This document shows positions 57,520-64,000 of a stretch of 64,000 nucleotides of DNA, piece by piece (positions within the stretch are counted from its first letter, which is position 1; each line of letters begins with the position of its first letter). The notes beneath the pieces were generated by a model that had not been told where the DNA came from, did no database searches, and was given only the letters and a program-made list of their open reading frames with translations. Made by a program: the position numbers and the translations under genes. The stretch covers positions 29,958-93,957 of the forward strand of contig CAYNEF010000005.1 of NCBI GenBank assembly GCA_964396165.1. Reading direction: 5' to 3'. Source of the stretch: CALCZU01 sp964396165 (lineage in GTDB: Bacteria > Bdellovibrionota > FAC87 > UBA2466).

Positions 57520-57744
57520 TTATTCAGAATCAATTTTGTTTCGTTTTATTGTTACAAACAGGTACCAAAGTCCCAGACCGCCGCCGACAAAGATCCCCAG
57601 AAGTAAAAAAAGTGGGGTTGTAGAAAGAGCCTTATCAGCCTTGCTGCCTAGCCAGCCACCTAGAGCAATCATTGCAAACTTTGTAATAACTGCATTACTG
57701 ATAACTGCAGCTTTACGGATCATGCTGGGATCAAAAAGTGCCAT
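57520..57744 (-). CDS. AtpZ/AtpI-family protein (small F0F1-associated membrane protein)
   Basis: 74 residues. One hairpin of two membrane helices (about 20-38 and 44-64) with FAMIALGGWLGSKAD and FLLLGIFVGGGLGLWYLFVTIKR, the AtpZ/AtpI pattern. These proteins help assemble the c-ring or transport Mg2+/Ca2+ in alkaliphiles. Its start has no strong Shine-Dalgarno sequence. It lies about 2.4 kb from atpB/atpE and not in their transcript, so the link is by family only. Confidence 0.82.
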   Translation of the reverse strand: MALFDPSMIRKAAVISNAVITKFAMIALGGWLGSKADKALSTTPLFLLLGIFVGGGLGLWYLFVTIKRNKIDSE

Positions 57745-57755
57745 ATATTAATTGT

Positions 57756-57829
57756 GTCATTGCGAGCGTAGCGAAGCAACCTCAATGCATTAGCTGAGAT
57801 TGCTTCGGAGCTTCGCTCCTCACAATGAC
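57756..57829. repeat. palindromic GTCATTGCGAG repeat, complete
   Basis: 74 bases: GTCATTGCGAGCGTAGCGAA... to ...GCTCCTCACAATGAC, arms with a few mismatches around ATGCATTAGC. It fills the space between the TPR lipoprotein gene and the AtpZ-like gene. Confidence 0.9.
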
Positions 57830-57833
57830 TAAA

Positions 57834-58679
57834 TTACTTCTTCTTCATTCGTTTTTTTAGTTCTTCTTTTCTAAATGCCAAAATATCTTTGGATTGGTAT
57901 CTGCCTTCCAAATTATCGTACGTCTGCAAAGCTTCTTTCAATTTGCCTGCCTGCTCATAGCACTGCGCAAGTAAAAACTCGGCTTCCACAGAAAACTCTG
58001 ACTGCGCATGGTTTCGCATCACCTGTTTTAACGCCTCAATCCCCATTTCGTATTTGCCTTCCATGTAATACGAATTACCGATTTCGAAGCGTGCTCTTGC
58101 CACATTCGAACTTTTGGGAAACTTATCTACGATTGTCTGGTATTCGATTCTCGCCTGTTCGAAGTTGTTTGTTCTAAAAAAAGATTGCGCAATTTTTAGT
58201 TGAAATAGATCTGCTTCCAAACTTTGTGGATTCAATTCTAAAAGTTTTTTATAGGCGGTAATCGATTTTTCAGGATCCGAAAGATTATCAAAATAAATAC
58301 CTGCAATCCGCTTTTGCACTTCATAGACACTTACCGGATCCTGACTGTGTCGAATAAACTCCTGGTAGCTAAAAAGAGCTTCTTCATAGTCTTTCAGATA
58401 GGTTTCTTGCGTGTGCCCAAGCTTGTACATCGCTTTTGTCGCAAGGGAGGAGTCCGGGTTAATCGCAATTACTTTTCTGAAGAGTTCGGCAGATTCTTGG
58501 TACTTGTTTGCAGACAAAGCCTCTTCACCGGCATCCAGTAGTTTTTCTTGGCGCTTTTGTGTGCAGGACACAGAAAATAAAAACAGTAAACCTGTCATTG
58601 CAAGGGCAAAACCCGCGGCAATCCTTTTAAGATTGCTTCGGGCTTTGCCCTCGCAATGACTTAATAAACTGTTTTGCAT
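57834..58679 (-). CDS. TPR lipoprotein whose signal peptide is partly encoded by a palindromic repeat
   Basis: 281 residues if the ATG at 58679 is used. Residues 7-29 come from a palindromic repeat (58594-58660) and give the basic n-region and part of the hydrophobic core; the lipobox is FSVSC (C39). Without it the first ATG would be at 58598 (MTGLLFLFSVSC), a very short signal with no positive charge. The rest is TPR: KYQESAELFRKVIAINPDSS, EEALFSYQEFIRHS, NFEQARIEYQTIVDKFPKSS, YEMGIEALKQVMRNHAQSEF, i.e. about six repeats as in BamD/YbgF-like periplasmic proteins. It begins 18 bases after gyrA. The role may be in envelope assembly, not proven. Confidence 0.85.
   Translation of the reverse strand: MQNSLLSHCEGKARSNLKRIAAGFALAMTGLLFLFSVSCTQKRQEKLLDAGEEALSANKYQESAELFRKVIAINPDSSLATKAMYKLGHTQETYLKDYEEALFSYQEFIRHSQDPVSVYEVQKRIAGIYFDNLSDPEKSITAYKKLLELNPQSLEADLFQLKIAQSFFRTNNFEQARIEYQTIVDKFPKSSNVARARFEIGNSYYMEGKYEMGIEALKQVMRNHAQSEFSVEAEFLLAQCYEQAGKLKEALQTYDNLEGRYQSKDILAFRKEELKKRMKKK
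58594..58660. repeat. palindromic GTCATTGC repeat inside a coding region
   Basis: 67 bases: 30-base arms beginning GTCATTGC[A/G]AGGGCAAA, four mismatches between the arms, around CTTTTAA. Read on the minus strand it contributes codons 7-29 of the TPR lipoprotein without a stop. In the other copies it lies between genes. Confidence 0.92.
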
Positions 58680-58697
58680 TTTTTTACTCAGCTTAAG

Positions 58698-61172
58698 TTA
58701 GGACGCAGTATCAGTGGGCTCTGACTCAGATTCGTCTTTTTCCACTTTAGCAACTGCGCAAACTCGTTCGCCTTCTTCCATGTTGATAAGTCTTACACCT
58801 TGAGCAACACGGCCTACTTCTGAAATTTCACCGACAGAAGTACGAATTACTTTTCCTCTGTCAGAAGCGATAATCAGATCATCGATGTCTGTTACTTGTC
58901 GAACAGCGACAACAGTGCCGTTCTTTTCTGTAATTCTCATTGTCATCGTTCCGCCGCCGCCACGACCCTGCACGCGGTACTCTTCGAGCAATGTTCTTTT
59001 GCCGTAACCTTTTTCGGTCACTGTGAGAATCTGCTGCGTGGTATCTGCTGTATCGCAAATCGCCATACCGATCACTTCATCACCTTGATCGAGTCTCATT
59101 CCAGCAACGCCTTTTGCTCCTCTTCCCATTGGACGCACATCTGTTTCATCGAAACGAATTGCCTGACCTTGCTTGGAAACAAGAACAACTTGCTGATTAC
59201 CTGTAGAAAGTTTTGCTTCTACGAGAGAATCGCCTTGATCAAAAGAAATCGCGATAATTCCTTTTTTAGAAGGCCGTGCAAAGGCACCCATCGATGTTTT
59301 CTTGATCGTACCTTGGGTAGTTACCATTACGGCAAATTCATTTTCTTTGAATTCTCGAACAGGAAGAACAGCAGCCACTCTTTCGTTAGTGCTTAAGTTA
59401 AGCAAATTCACGATTGGTTTGCCTTTTGCCGCTCTGTTAGCTTCCGGAATTTTATGTACCTTCAGCCAGTACATTCTTCCCTGATCGGTAAAGCAAAGAA
59501 TATAGTCGAGCGTACTTGCCGAGAAAATTTCCCAGATAAAATCTTCCGATTTAGTTTGCGCGCCGATCACTCCCTTACCACCGCGTTTTTGAGAGCGGTA
59601 AGTATCAGCAGAGATGCGCTTGATGTAACCGGAATAAGTTACAGTTACCATCATCGGTTCGTCTGCAATGAGATCTTCTACTTCAATATCTTCTTGTTCT
59701 TCGATGAATTCTGTTTTTCTTTCGTCACCAAATGCTTTTTGTACGTCATCAAGTTCACCGCGAATAATCGAAAGAACTTTCTTTTCATCCGTTAAAATGG
59801 ATTTTAATTCTGCAATGAAGGCGAGTACTTCGTTGTATTCAGAAATAATCTTATCGCGTTCAAGACCCGTTAATCTTTGCAGTCTCATTTCCAAAATGGC
59901 TTTCGCCTGCACTTCGGTGAACTGGAATTTAGCGATTAATTTTTCTTGTGCGTCGTTCGGGTTAGAAGCTTTGCGAATGAGAGAAACCACTTCATCGAGG
60001 TTTTCCACTGCTTTTTTCAATGCTTCTAAAATGTGCGCTTTTTCTTCTGCTTTTCTTAAGTCGAAAATAGTGCGCTTGGTAACAACTTCTTTTCTGTGGT
60101 TTAAGAATGCAACTAGGCATTCTTTCAAAGTTAAAACTTTTGGCTGTTGGTGATCAATTGCCAGCATCGTGATACCGAAAGAAGTTTCGAGCTGGGAATT
60201 TTTGTATAGCTGGTTCAAAATCACGCGAGAGTCTTCGCCGCGCTTAATTTCAAACACGATACGCATCCCTGTACGATCCGATTCGTCTCTGATGTCAGAA
60301 ATGCCTTCAACTTTTTTATCGCGAATCATGTGCGCGATGTCTTCGATGAGCTTTGCCTTATTCACCTGATAAGGAAGTTCATGAACGATAATTTTTTCTT
60401 TTTCTTTTTTATCGACTTCGATTTCGGTCTTTGCACGGAGATAAAAAATCCCTTTGCCTGTTTCATAGGCTTCTTTGATTCCTTTACGGCCGTAGATATA
60501 CGCACCAGTTGGAAGATCTGGTCCAGGAATATGTTGCATCAATTCTAATACAGTAATGTCGGGCTTTTCTATTACCGCTTTTAACCCAGAAATAACTTCA
60601 GACAAATTGTGCGGCGGAATATTTGTCGCCATCCCGACGGCAATCCCTGAAGAACCGTTTACTAATAAATTCGGAATTCTTGTAGGAAGTACAGAGGGCT
60701 CTTTTAACGAGTTGTCATAGTTTGGTGTAAAAGAAACTGTTTCTTTTTCCAAATCCGCTAATATCTCGTTCGAAATTTTTTCTAGGCGAACTTCCGTGTA
60801 GCGCATTGCTGCTGCAGAGTCACCGTCGACAGAACCGAAATTTCCCTGACCTTCCACGAGTGGATAGCGCATGGAGAAATCTTGCGCAAGTCGAACCATT
60901 GTTTCATACACGGCAAAGTCACCGTGCGGATGATATTTACCAATAACGTCACCGACGACACGGGCAGATTTCTTGTACGGTTTTTCATGGGTATTTCCCA
61001 TGTCATACATCGCGTACATGATTCTTCTGTGCACTGGTTTTAAACCGTCTCGCACATCGGGAAGCGCGCGACCGACGATAACAGACATCGCGTATTCAAG
61101 ATACGCTTCACGCATCTGATCTTCGATGCCAACAGTTGTGAGTAACGGATTGATAGGTTGTTCAGTATCCAT
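58698..61172 (-). CDS. gyrA: DNA gyrase subunit A
   Basis: 824 residues. Catalytic Tyr125 (AAAMRYTEVRL), the breakage-reunion domain 1-520, then six beta-pinwheel repeats (about 530-810) with the GyrA-box QKRGGKG. The quinolone-resistance region reads YHPHGDFAVYETMVRLAQ: Phe86 stands where E. coli has Ser83 and Glu90 where it has Asp87. Acidic tail (EKDESESEPTD). It begins 1 base after gyrB, so gyrB-gyrA are one transcript. Confidence 0.98.
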   Translation of the reverse strand: MDTEQPINPLLTTVGIEDQMREAYLEYAMSVIVGRALPDVRDGLKPVHRRIMYAMYDMGNTHEKPYKKSARVVGDVIGKYHPHGDFAVYETMVRLAQDFSMRYPLVEGQGNFGSVDGDSAAAMRYTEVRLEKISNEILADLEKETVSFTPNYDNSLKEPSVLPTRIPNLLVNGSSGIAVGMATNIPPHNLSEVISGLKAVIEKPDITVLELMQHIPGPDLPTGAYIYGRKGIKEAYETGKGIFYLRAKTEIEVDKKEKEKIIVHELPYQVNKAKLIEDIAHMIRDKKVEGISDIRDESDRTGMRIVFEIKRGEDSRVILNQLYKNSQLETSFGITMLAIDHQQPKVLTLKECLVAFLNHRKEVVTKRTIFDLRKAEEKAHILEALKKAVENLDEVVSLIRKASNPNDAQEKLIAKFQFTEVQAKAILEMRLQRLTGLERDKIISEYNEVLAFIAELKSILTDEKKVLSIIRGELDDVQKAFGDERKTEFIEEQEDIEVEDLIADEPMMVTVTYSGYIKRISADTYRSQKRGGKGVIGAQTKSEDFIWEIFSASTLDYILCFTDQGRMYWLKVHKIPEANRAAKGKPIVNLLNLSTNERVAAVLPVREFKENEFAVMVTTQGTIKKTSMGAFARPSKKGIIAISFDQGDSLVEAKLSTGNQQVVLVSKQGQAIRFDETDVRPMGRGAKGVAGMRLDQGDEVIGMAICDTADTTQQILTVTEKGYGKRTLLEEYRVQGRGGGGTMTMRITEKNGTVVAVRQVTDIDDLIIASDRGKVIRTSVGEISEVGRVAQGVRLINMEEGERVCAVAKVEKDESESEPTDTAS

Positions 61173-61173
61173 T

Positions 61174-63615
61174 TTAAATATCCAAGCTTCTTACTTTTAA
61201 TGCGTTTTCTTCGATGAAATCACGTCGTGGTTTAACTTGATCGCCCATCAGGACTGAGAAGACGTTGTCTGCTTCAACAGCGTCTTCGACTTGTACTTGT
61301 AAAAGCGAGCGCACTTTCGGATCCATTGTCGTTTCCCAAAGCTGTTCGGGATTCATTTCTCCCAAACCTTTATAACGTTGGATGTGAAGACCGGTTTCAC
61401 CGTTTTGCACAATGTGCGCTTTTAAAGTTTCAGCATCCGCAAAAGTGGTTTTTTCACCCGTAGATTTTTTTACTTCGTACGGTGCCTTCCCCAAATTCTC
61501 GAAAGAAAGTGCGAGTTTTCTTAATTCTTGGAGCTGTGTTGACACAAGAAATTCATACGAGATTTTCGTATGCGTTTTCAAACCGTTTCTGGAGGTTGTG
61601 CACTCTGCTTGAAAACCCGCATGTTCTTCGTCTTTCACAATTTTGTAACTAAAATCAGAATTGTCTTTTTTGTCTTTAAGCTGCTTTGTATAAGCATCAA
61701 GAAGATTTTTAAGATCACTTTCAGTTTTCAAAACTTTTTCTGTGATATTTTCGTTGAAAATTACAAAACGCAAAAGTTCCGCATCGGATTTTCTTGCCAA
61801 GATTCCCAATTGGTTTTGCAACTGAGAAACTTTTCTAAAAATATTTTTTGCTGTGATTTTATCAACCGGTCCTGCTTTGGACGTGATCTGTAATTCTTCC
61901 AATGCTTGTGTTAGCACAAACTCTTCGTACACGCTGTCGTTCAGCAAATATTTTTCTACTTTGCCTTTCTTCACTTTGTAGAGCGGCGGTTGCGCAATAT
62001 ACAAATAACCTTTTTCGATCATGTCAGGCATTTGTCTGTAGAAGAATGTAAGAAGAAGCGTACGGATATGAGCACCGTCAACGTCCGCATCAGTCATGAT
62101 GATAATTTTATGGTAACGGATTTTGTTGATATCGTATTCTGCTTGCCCGATACCAGTACCCAAAGCTGTGATTAAGATGCGTATTTCTTGCGACTCTAGC
62201 ATTTTATCAAAACGTGCTTTTTCAACGTTTAAGATTTTACCTTTAAGCGGCAAGATAGCTTGGTTTTTTCTTTCGCGCGCTTGTTTTGCAGATCCGCCTG
62301 CAGAGTCCCCTTCCACTAAGTACAATTCACAAAGTGCAGGATCTTTTTCCTGACAGTCCGCCATTTTTCCTGGCAGTCCTCCCAAGTCCAACGCAGATTT
62401 TCTTCGGGTCAAATCGCGTGCTTTACGGGCTGCGATACGCGCGCGGGCGCCTTCGATCCCCTTCATCGCAATTTTTTTCGCGGTACCTGGATTTTCTTCC
62501 AGATAAATCATGAATCTTTCGTTAATCAAGTTTTCAACAAGACCTTTTACTTCAGAATTACCCAGCTTTGTTTTTGTCTGGCCTTCGAATTGAGGTTGCG
62601 CAATCTTCACGGAAATAATTGCAGTAATACCTTCGCGTATGTCTTCCCCGGTCAAGGCTTCGCCTAAGTCTTTACTTAAATTATTTGCTTCAATGTATTT
62701 GTTCACACAGCGGGTAAGCGCTGTTTTAAAACCGGCAAGATGAGTTCCGCCTTCAATCGTGTTGATGTTATTAGCAAACGTAAAAATGTTTTCTTTGTAG
62801 CTGTCGTTCCATTGCATCGAGAGCTCTAAAGAAATTCCTTTTGTTTCTGCGTAAAAATAAACCGGATCTTCGTGCAGTTTTGTTTTCGAGCGGTTTAAAT
62901 ATTCTACGAAGGATTTAATCCCACCTTCAGAGTGAAACTCAAGATTTTTTTCAGTGCGCTCATCTACCAATGTGATGTGGATTCCGCGGTTTAGAAAAGC
63001 GAGTTCTCTTAATCGGTTGGATACAGTATCGAAGTTGAATTCTGTCGTCTCAAATACTTGTGCATCCGGTTTAAAGTGCACTGTCGTACCGGTTTTAGTG
63101 CTAACGCCCACTTCTGCAACGGGAGCGACTGGAGTCCCACGCACGTATTTTTGTTCGTAAACTTTGTTATTTCTTTTTACTTCAACACGAACCGTTTCTG
63201 AGAGCGCATTTACAACGGAAATCCCCACGCCATGCAAACCGCCTGAAACTTTGTACGCATCGTTATCAAACTTACCACCTGCATGAAGAACTGTGAGTAC
63301 AACTTCTAAAGCCGATTTTCCTTCGCTTTTTACGATATCAACAGGAATTCCACGTCCGTCATCTTCGACAGTGATGGAGTTATCAACATGTATGGCAACT
63401 TTGATGTGTTTTGCGTGTCCTGCCATCGCTTCATCGATGGAGTTATCAACAACTTCCCAAATAAGATGGTGTAATCCACGAACGCCTGTATCACCGATGT
63501 ACATCCCGGGACGTTTTCTAACGGCTTCTAGACCTTCCAATACTTGGATAGCGTCTGCACCATAGGCATTTGCTTTTTTAGATTCTGAAACTTCTTCTTC
63601 GTTTTCGACGGGCAT
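61174..63615 (-). CDS. gyrB: DNA gyrase subunit B
   Basis: 813 residues. GHKL ATPase (VDNSIDEAMAGHAKHI, VEDDGRGIPVD, GLHGVGISVVNALS), transducer domain, TOPRIM domain with EGDSAGGSAKQARERKNQAILPL and DADVDGAHIRTLLL in the metal-binding site, and the C-terminal GLGEMNPEQLWETTMDP. A GGAGAG Shine-Dalgarno sequence precedes the ATG. The space of 92 bases to dnaN is filled by the 11-bp repeat array. Gyrase introduces negative supercoils and removes positive ones ahead of forks. Confidence 0.98.
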   Translation of the reverse strand: MPVENEEEVSESKKANAYGADAIQVLEGLEAVRKRPGMYIGDTGVRGLHHLIWEVVDNSIDEAMAGHAKHIKVAIHVDNSITVEDDGRGIPVDIVKSEGKSALEVVLTVLHAGGKFDNDAYKVSGGLHGVGISVVNALSETVRVEVKRNNKVYEQKYVRGTPVAPVAEVGVSTKTGTTVHFKPDAQVFETTEFNFDTVSNRLRELAFLNRGIHITLVDERTEKNLEFHSEGGIKSFVEYLNRSKTKLHEDPVYFYAETKGISLELSMQWNDSYKENIFTFANNINTIEGGTHLAGFKTALTRCVNKYIEANNLSKDLGEALTGEDIREGITAIISVKIAQPQFEGQTKTKLGNSEVKGLVENLINERFMIYLEENPGTAKKIAMKGIEGARARIAARKARDLTRRKSALDLGGLPGKMADCQEKDPALCELYLVEGDSAGGSAKQARERKNQAILPLKGKILNVEKARFDKMLESQEIRILITALGTGIGQAEYDINKIRYHKIIIMTDADVDGAHIRTLLLTFFYRQMPDMIEKGYLYIAQPPLYKVKKGKVEKYLLNDSVYEEFVLTQALEELQITSKAGPVDKITAKNIFRKVSQLQNQLGILARKSDAELLRFVIFNENITEKVLKTESDLKNLLDAYTKQLKDKKDNSDFSYKIVKDEEHAGFQAECTTSRNGLKTHTKISYEFLVSTQLQELRKLALSFENLGKAPYEVKKSTGEKTTFADAETLKAHIVQNGETGLHIQRYKGLGEMNPEQLWETTMDPKVRSLLQVQVEDAVEADNVFSVLMGDQVKPRRDFIEENALKVRSLDI

Positions 63616-63629
63616 CGTCTCTCCGCTTC

Positions 63630-63711
63630 ATCAAGCTGCAATCAAGTTACGATCAACCGGCGATCAATCTCTGATCAACTCACGATCAACCTTTAATCAT
63701 CCGTTAATCAA
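63630..63711. repeat. 11-bp-period repeat array (8 units of ATCAA/ATCAT)
   Basis: ATCAA or ATCAT occurs at 63630, 63641, 63652, 63663, 63674, 63685, 63696 and 63707, without any deviation from an 11-base step. The other six bases of each unit vary. Four of the eight are GATC. It lies in the leader of gyrB; the last unit overlaps the dnaN stop codon. A 21-base segment is identical to the array at 57464. Confidence 0.92.
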
Positions 63712-64000
63712 ATACGCATCGGCATCACCACACTGATGTGGGTGCCTTTTTCTGATCGGATAACTCCAGGGTTCTGTTTTCCCCGGATCTCAAAAAATAC
63801 TTTTTCACCTTCCATACTGGAAACGGCATCGATCAAATACTTGGAGTTGAAACCAATTTTGATCTCTTCGCCTTCGTATTCCACTGCGATTTCTTCTTTA
63901 GCATCTCCCAGTTCTGGGCTTTGGCTCGATAACTGTAGAATGCCTCCGGAAAGTGCGAAGGTAAGACTACGAGATTTGTCCGAAGACATCAAAGAAATTC
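63708..64000 (-). CDS. dnaN: DNA polymerase III beta sliding clamp, C-terminal part
   Basis: The gene runs off the right end; about 97 C-terminal residues are seen. DKSRSLTFALSGGILQLSSQSPELGDAKEEIAVEYEGEEIKIGFNSKYLIDAVSSM with the end VVMPMRI is the third clamp domain and the classic MPMR-L/I tail. It tethers replicative polymerase to DNA. The order dnaN-gyrB-gyrA suggests that dnaA and perhaps oriC are just right of the window. Confidence 0.95.
   Translation of the reverse strand, partial: ISLMSSDKSRSLTFALSGGILQLSSQSPELGDAKEEIAVEYEGEEIKIGFNSKYLIDAVSSMEGEKVFFEIRGKQNPGVIRSEKGTHISVVMPMRI

Noticed and set aside
58896..63565. Many plus-strand frames of 60-166 codons across gyrA and gyrB
   Set aside because: All are antisense shadows of strongly conserved gyrase genes.
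63616..63707. Replication origin in the dnaN-gyrB gap
   Set aside because: No TTATCCACA-type DnaA box could be found in the gap; only the 11-bp array is there. oriC is more likely outside the window.
57464..63711. 11-bp arrays as CRISPR or plasmid-type iterons
   Set aside because: Units are 11 bp with only five conserved bases and no spacers; no Cas or Rep gene is nearby.

Overview
This window is a draft-assembly piece (two 100-base N gaps, at 407-506 and 14947-15046) of a Gram-negative, diderm, roughly 40-45% GC bacterial chromosome. LptF, LolA, SurA, outer-membrane barrels, multihaem c-type cytochromes and many secreted hydrolases (caspase-like, papain-like and subtilisin-like) fit a Bdellovibrio-like organism (Bdellovibrionota). 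This placement is inferred from gene content only; no marker tree was computed. The right edge reads dnaN(3' end)-gyrB-gyrA on the minus strand, an arrangement usually found near the replication origin, so dnaA and oriC probably lie just beyond base 64000.

Layout. 1-6 kb: start of a HI0933/YhiN flavoprotein (-), a secreted protein of unknown function, a secreted caspase-fold protein with an EF-hand loop, then lolA-yajQ-rimO and a barrel-like protein (+). 6-10.4 kb (-): two large secreted low-complexity proteins, the second ending in a Kunitz-like module and a cytochrome c domain; both have a sigma-54-type -24/-12 element at the same distance from the start codon. 10.5-15 kb: lptF, rarA, a barrel protein, an RMD1/YagE family protein and a small protein. 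15-18.2 kb (-): a five-gene run of 2Fe-2S ferredoxin, PP2C phosphatase, Rieske protein, trans-sulfuration PLP enzyme and cyclophilin. 18.3-18.5 kb: a probable structured non-coding RNA with its own promoter and terminator, before tsaB. 19-23 kb: a GldA/F/G-like ABC system (-) and a small transaldolase (+). 23-28 kb (-): M23 peptidase, a second PP2C, a Rieske-domain protein, a PmbA-like protein and NAD kinase. 28-36 kb: subtilisin, HEAT-repeat protein, serS, a 987-residue TPR protein and two small related membrane/winged-helix proteins. 36-42.7 kb (-): barrel protein, histidine kinase, sigma-54 response regulator, ftsY and a Na/Pi symporter-like protein. 43-54 kb: ISC-type ferredoxin, papain-like protease, SCO protein, tetrahaem cytochrome fusion, a parvulin operon ending in surA, phosphohexomutase and uvrA. 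54-64 kb: F0 subunits atpE/atpB with no F1 genes, O-methyltransferase, NAD-dependent epimerase, glycosyltransferase, AtpZ-like protein, TPR lipoprotein, gyrA, gyrB and dnaN.

Links between genes. The envelope is served by LptF (LPS export), LolA (lipoprotein transport), three parvulins including SurA (barrel folding) and FtsY (membrane targeting). The sigma-54 regulator at 39-40 kb is a candidate activator of the two secreted genes at 6-10 kb.

The most interesting non-coding signals are: two arrays of ATCAA repeated exactly every 11 bp, before gyrB and before a glycosyltransferase gene, sharing a 21-bp identical stretch; a palindromic repeat family (GTCATTGCGAGG...) in five places, one translated as part of a lipoprotein signal peptide; a recurrent -10-like hexamer 5-7 nt before start codons lacking a Shine-Dalgarno sequence, suggesting leaderless mRNAs; and the 18.3-18.5 kb RNA. 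No tRNA, rRNA, CRISPR array, transposase or prophage was recognised. No gene-free stretch exceeds about 300 bases; those between 160 and 300 bases are 304-585 (half of it N), 10369-10582, 14880-15173, 18208-18507, 28186-28347, 42722-42912 and 44350-44567.
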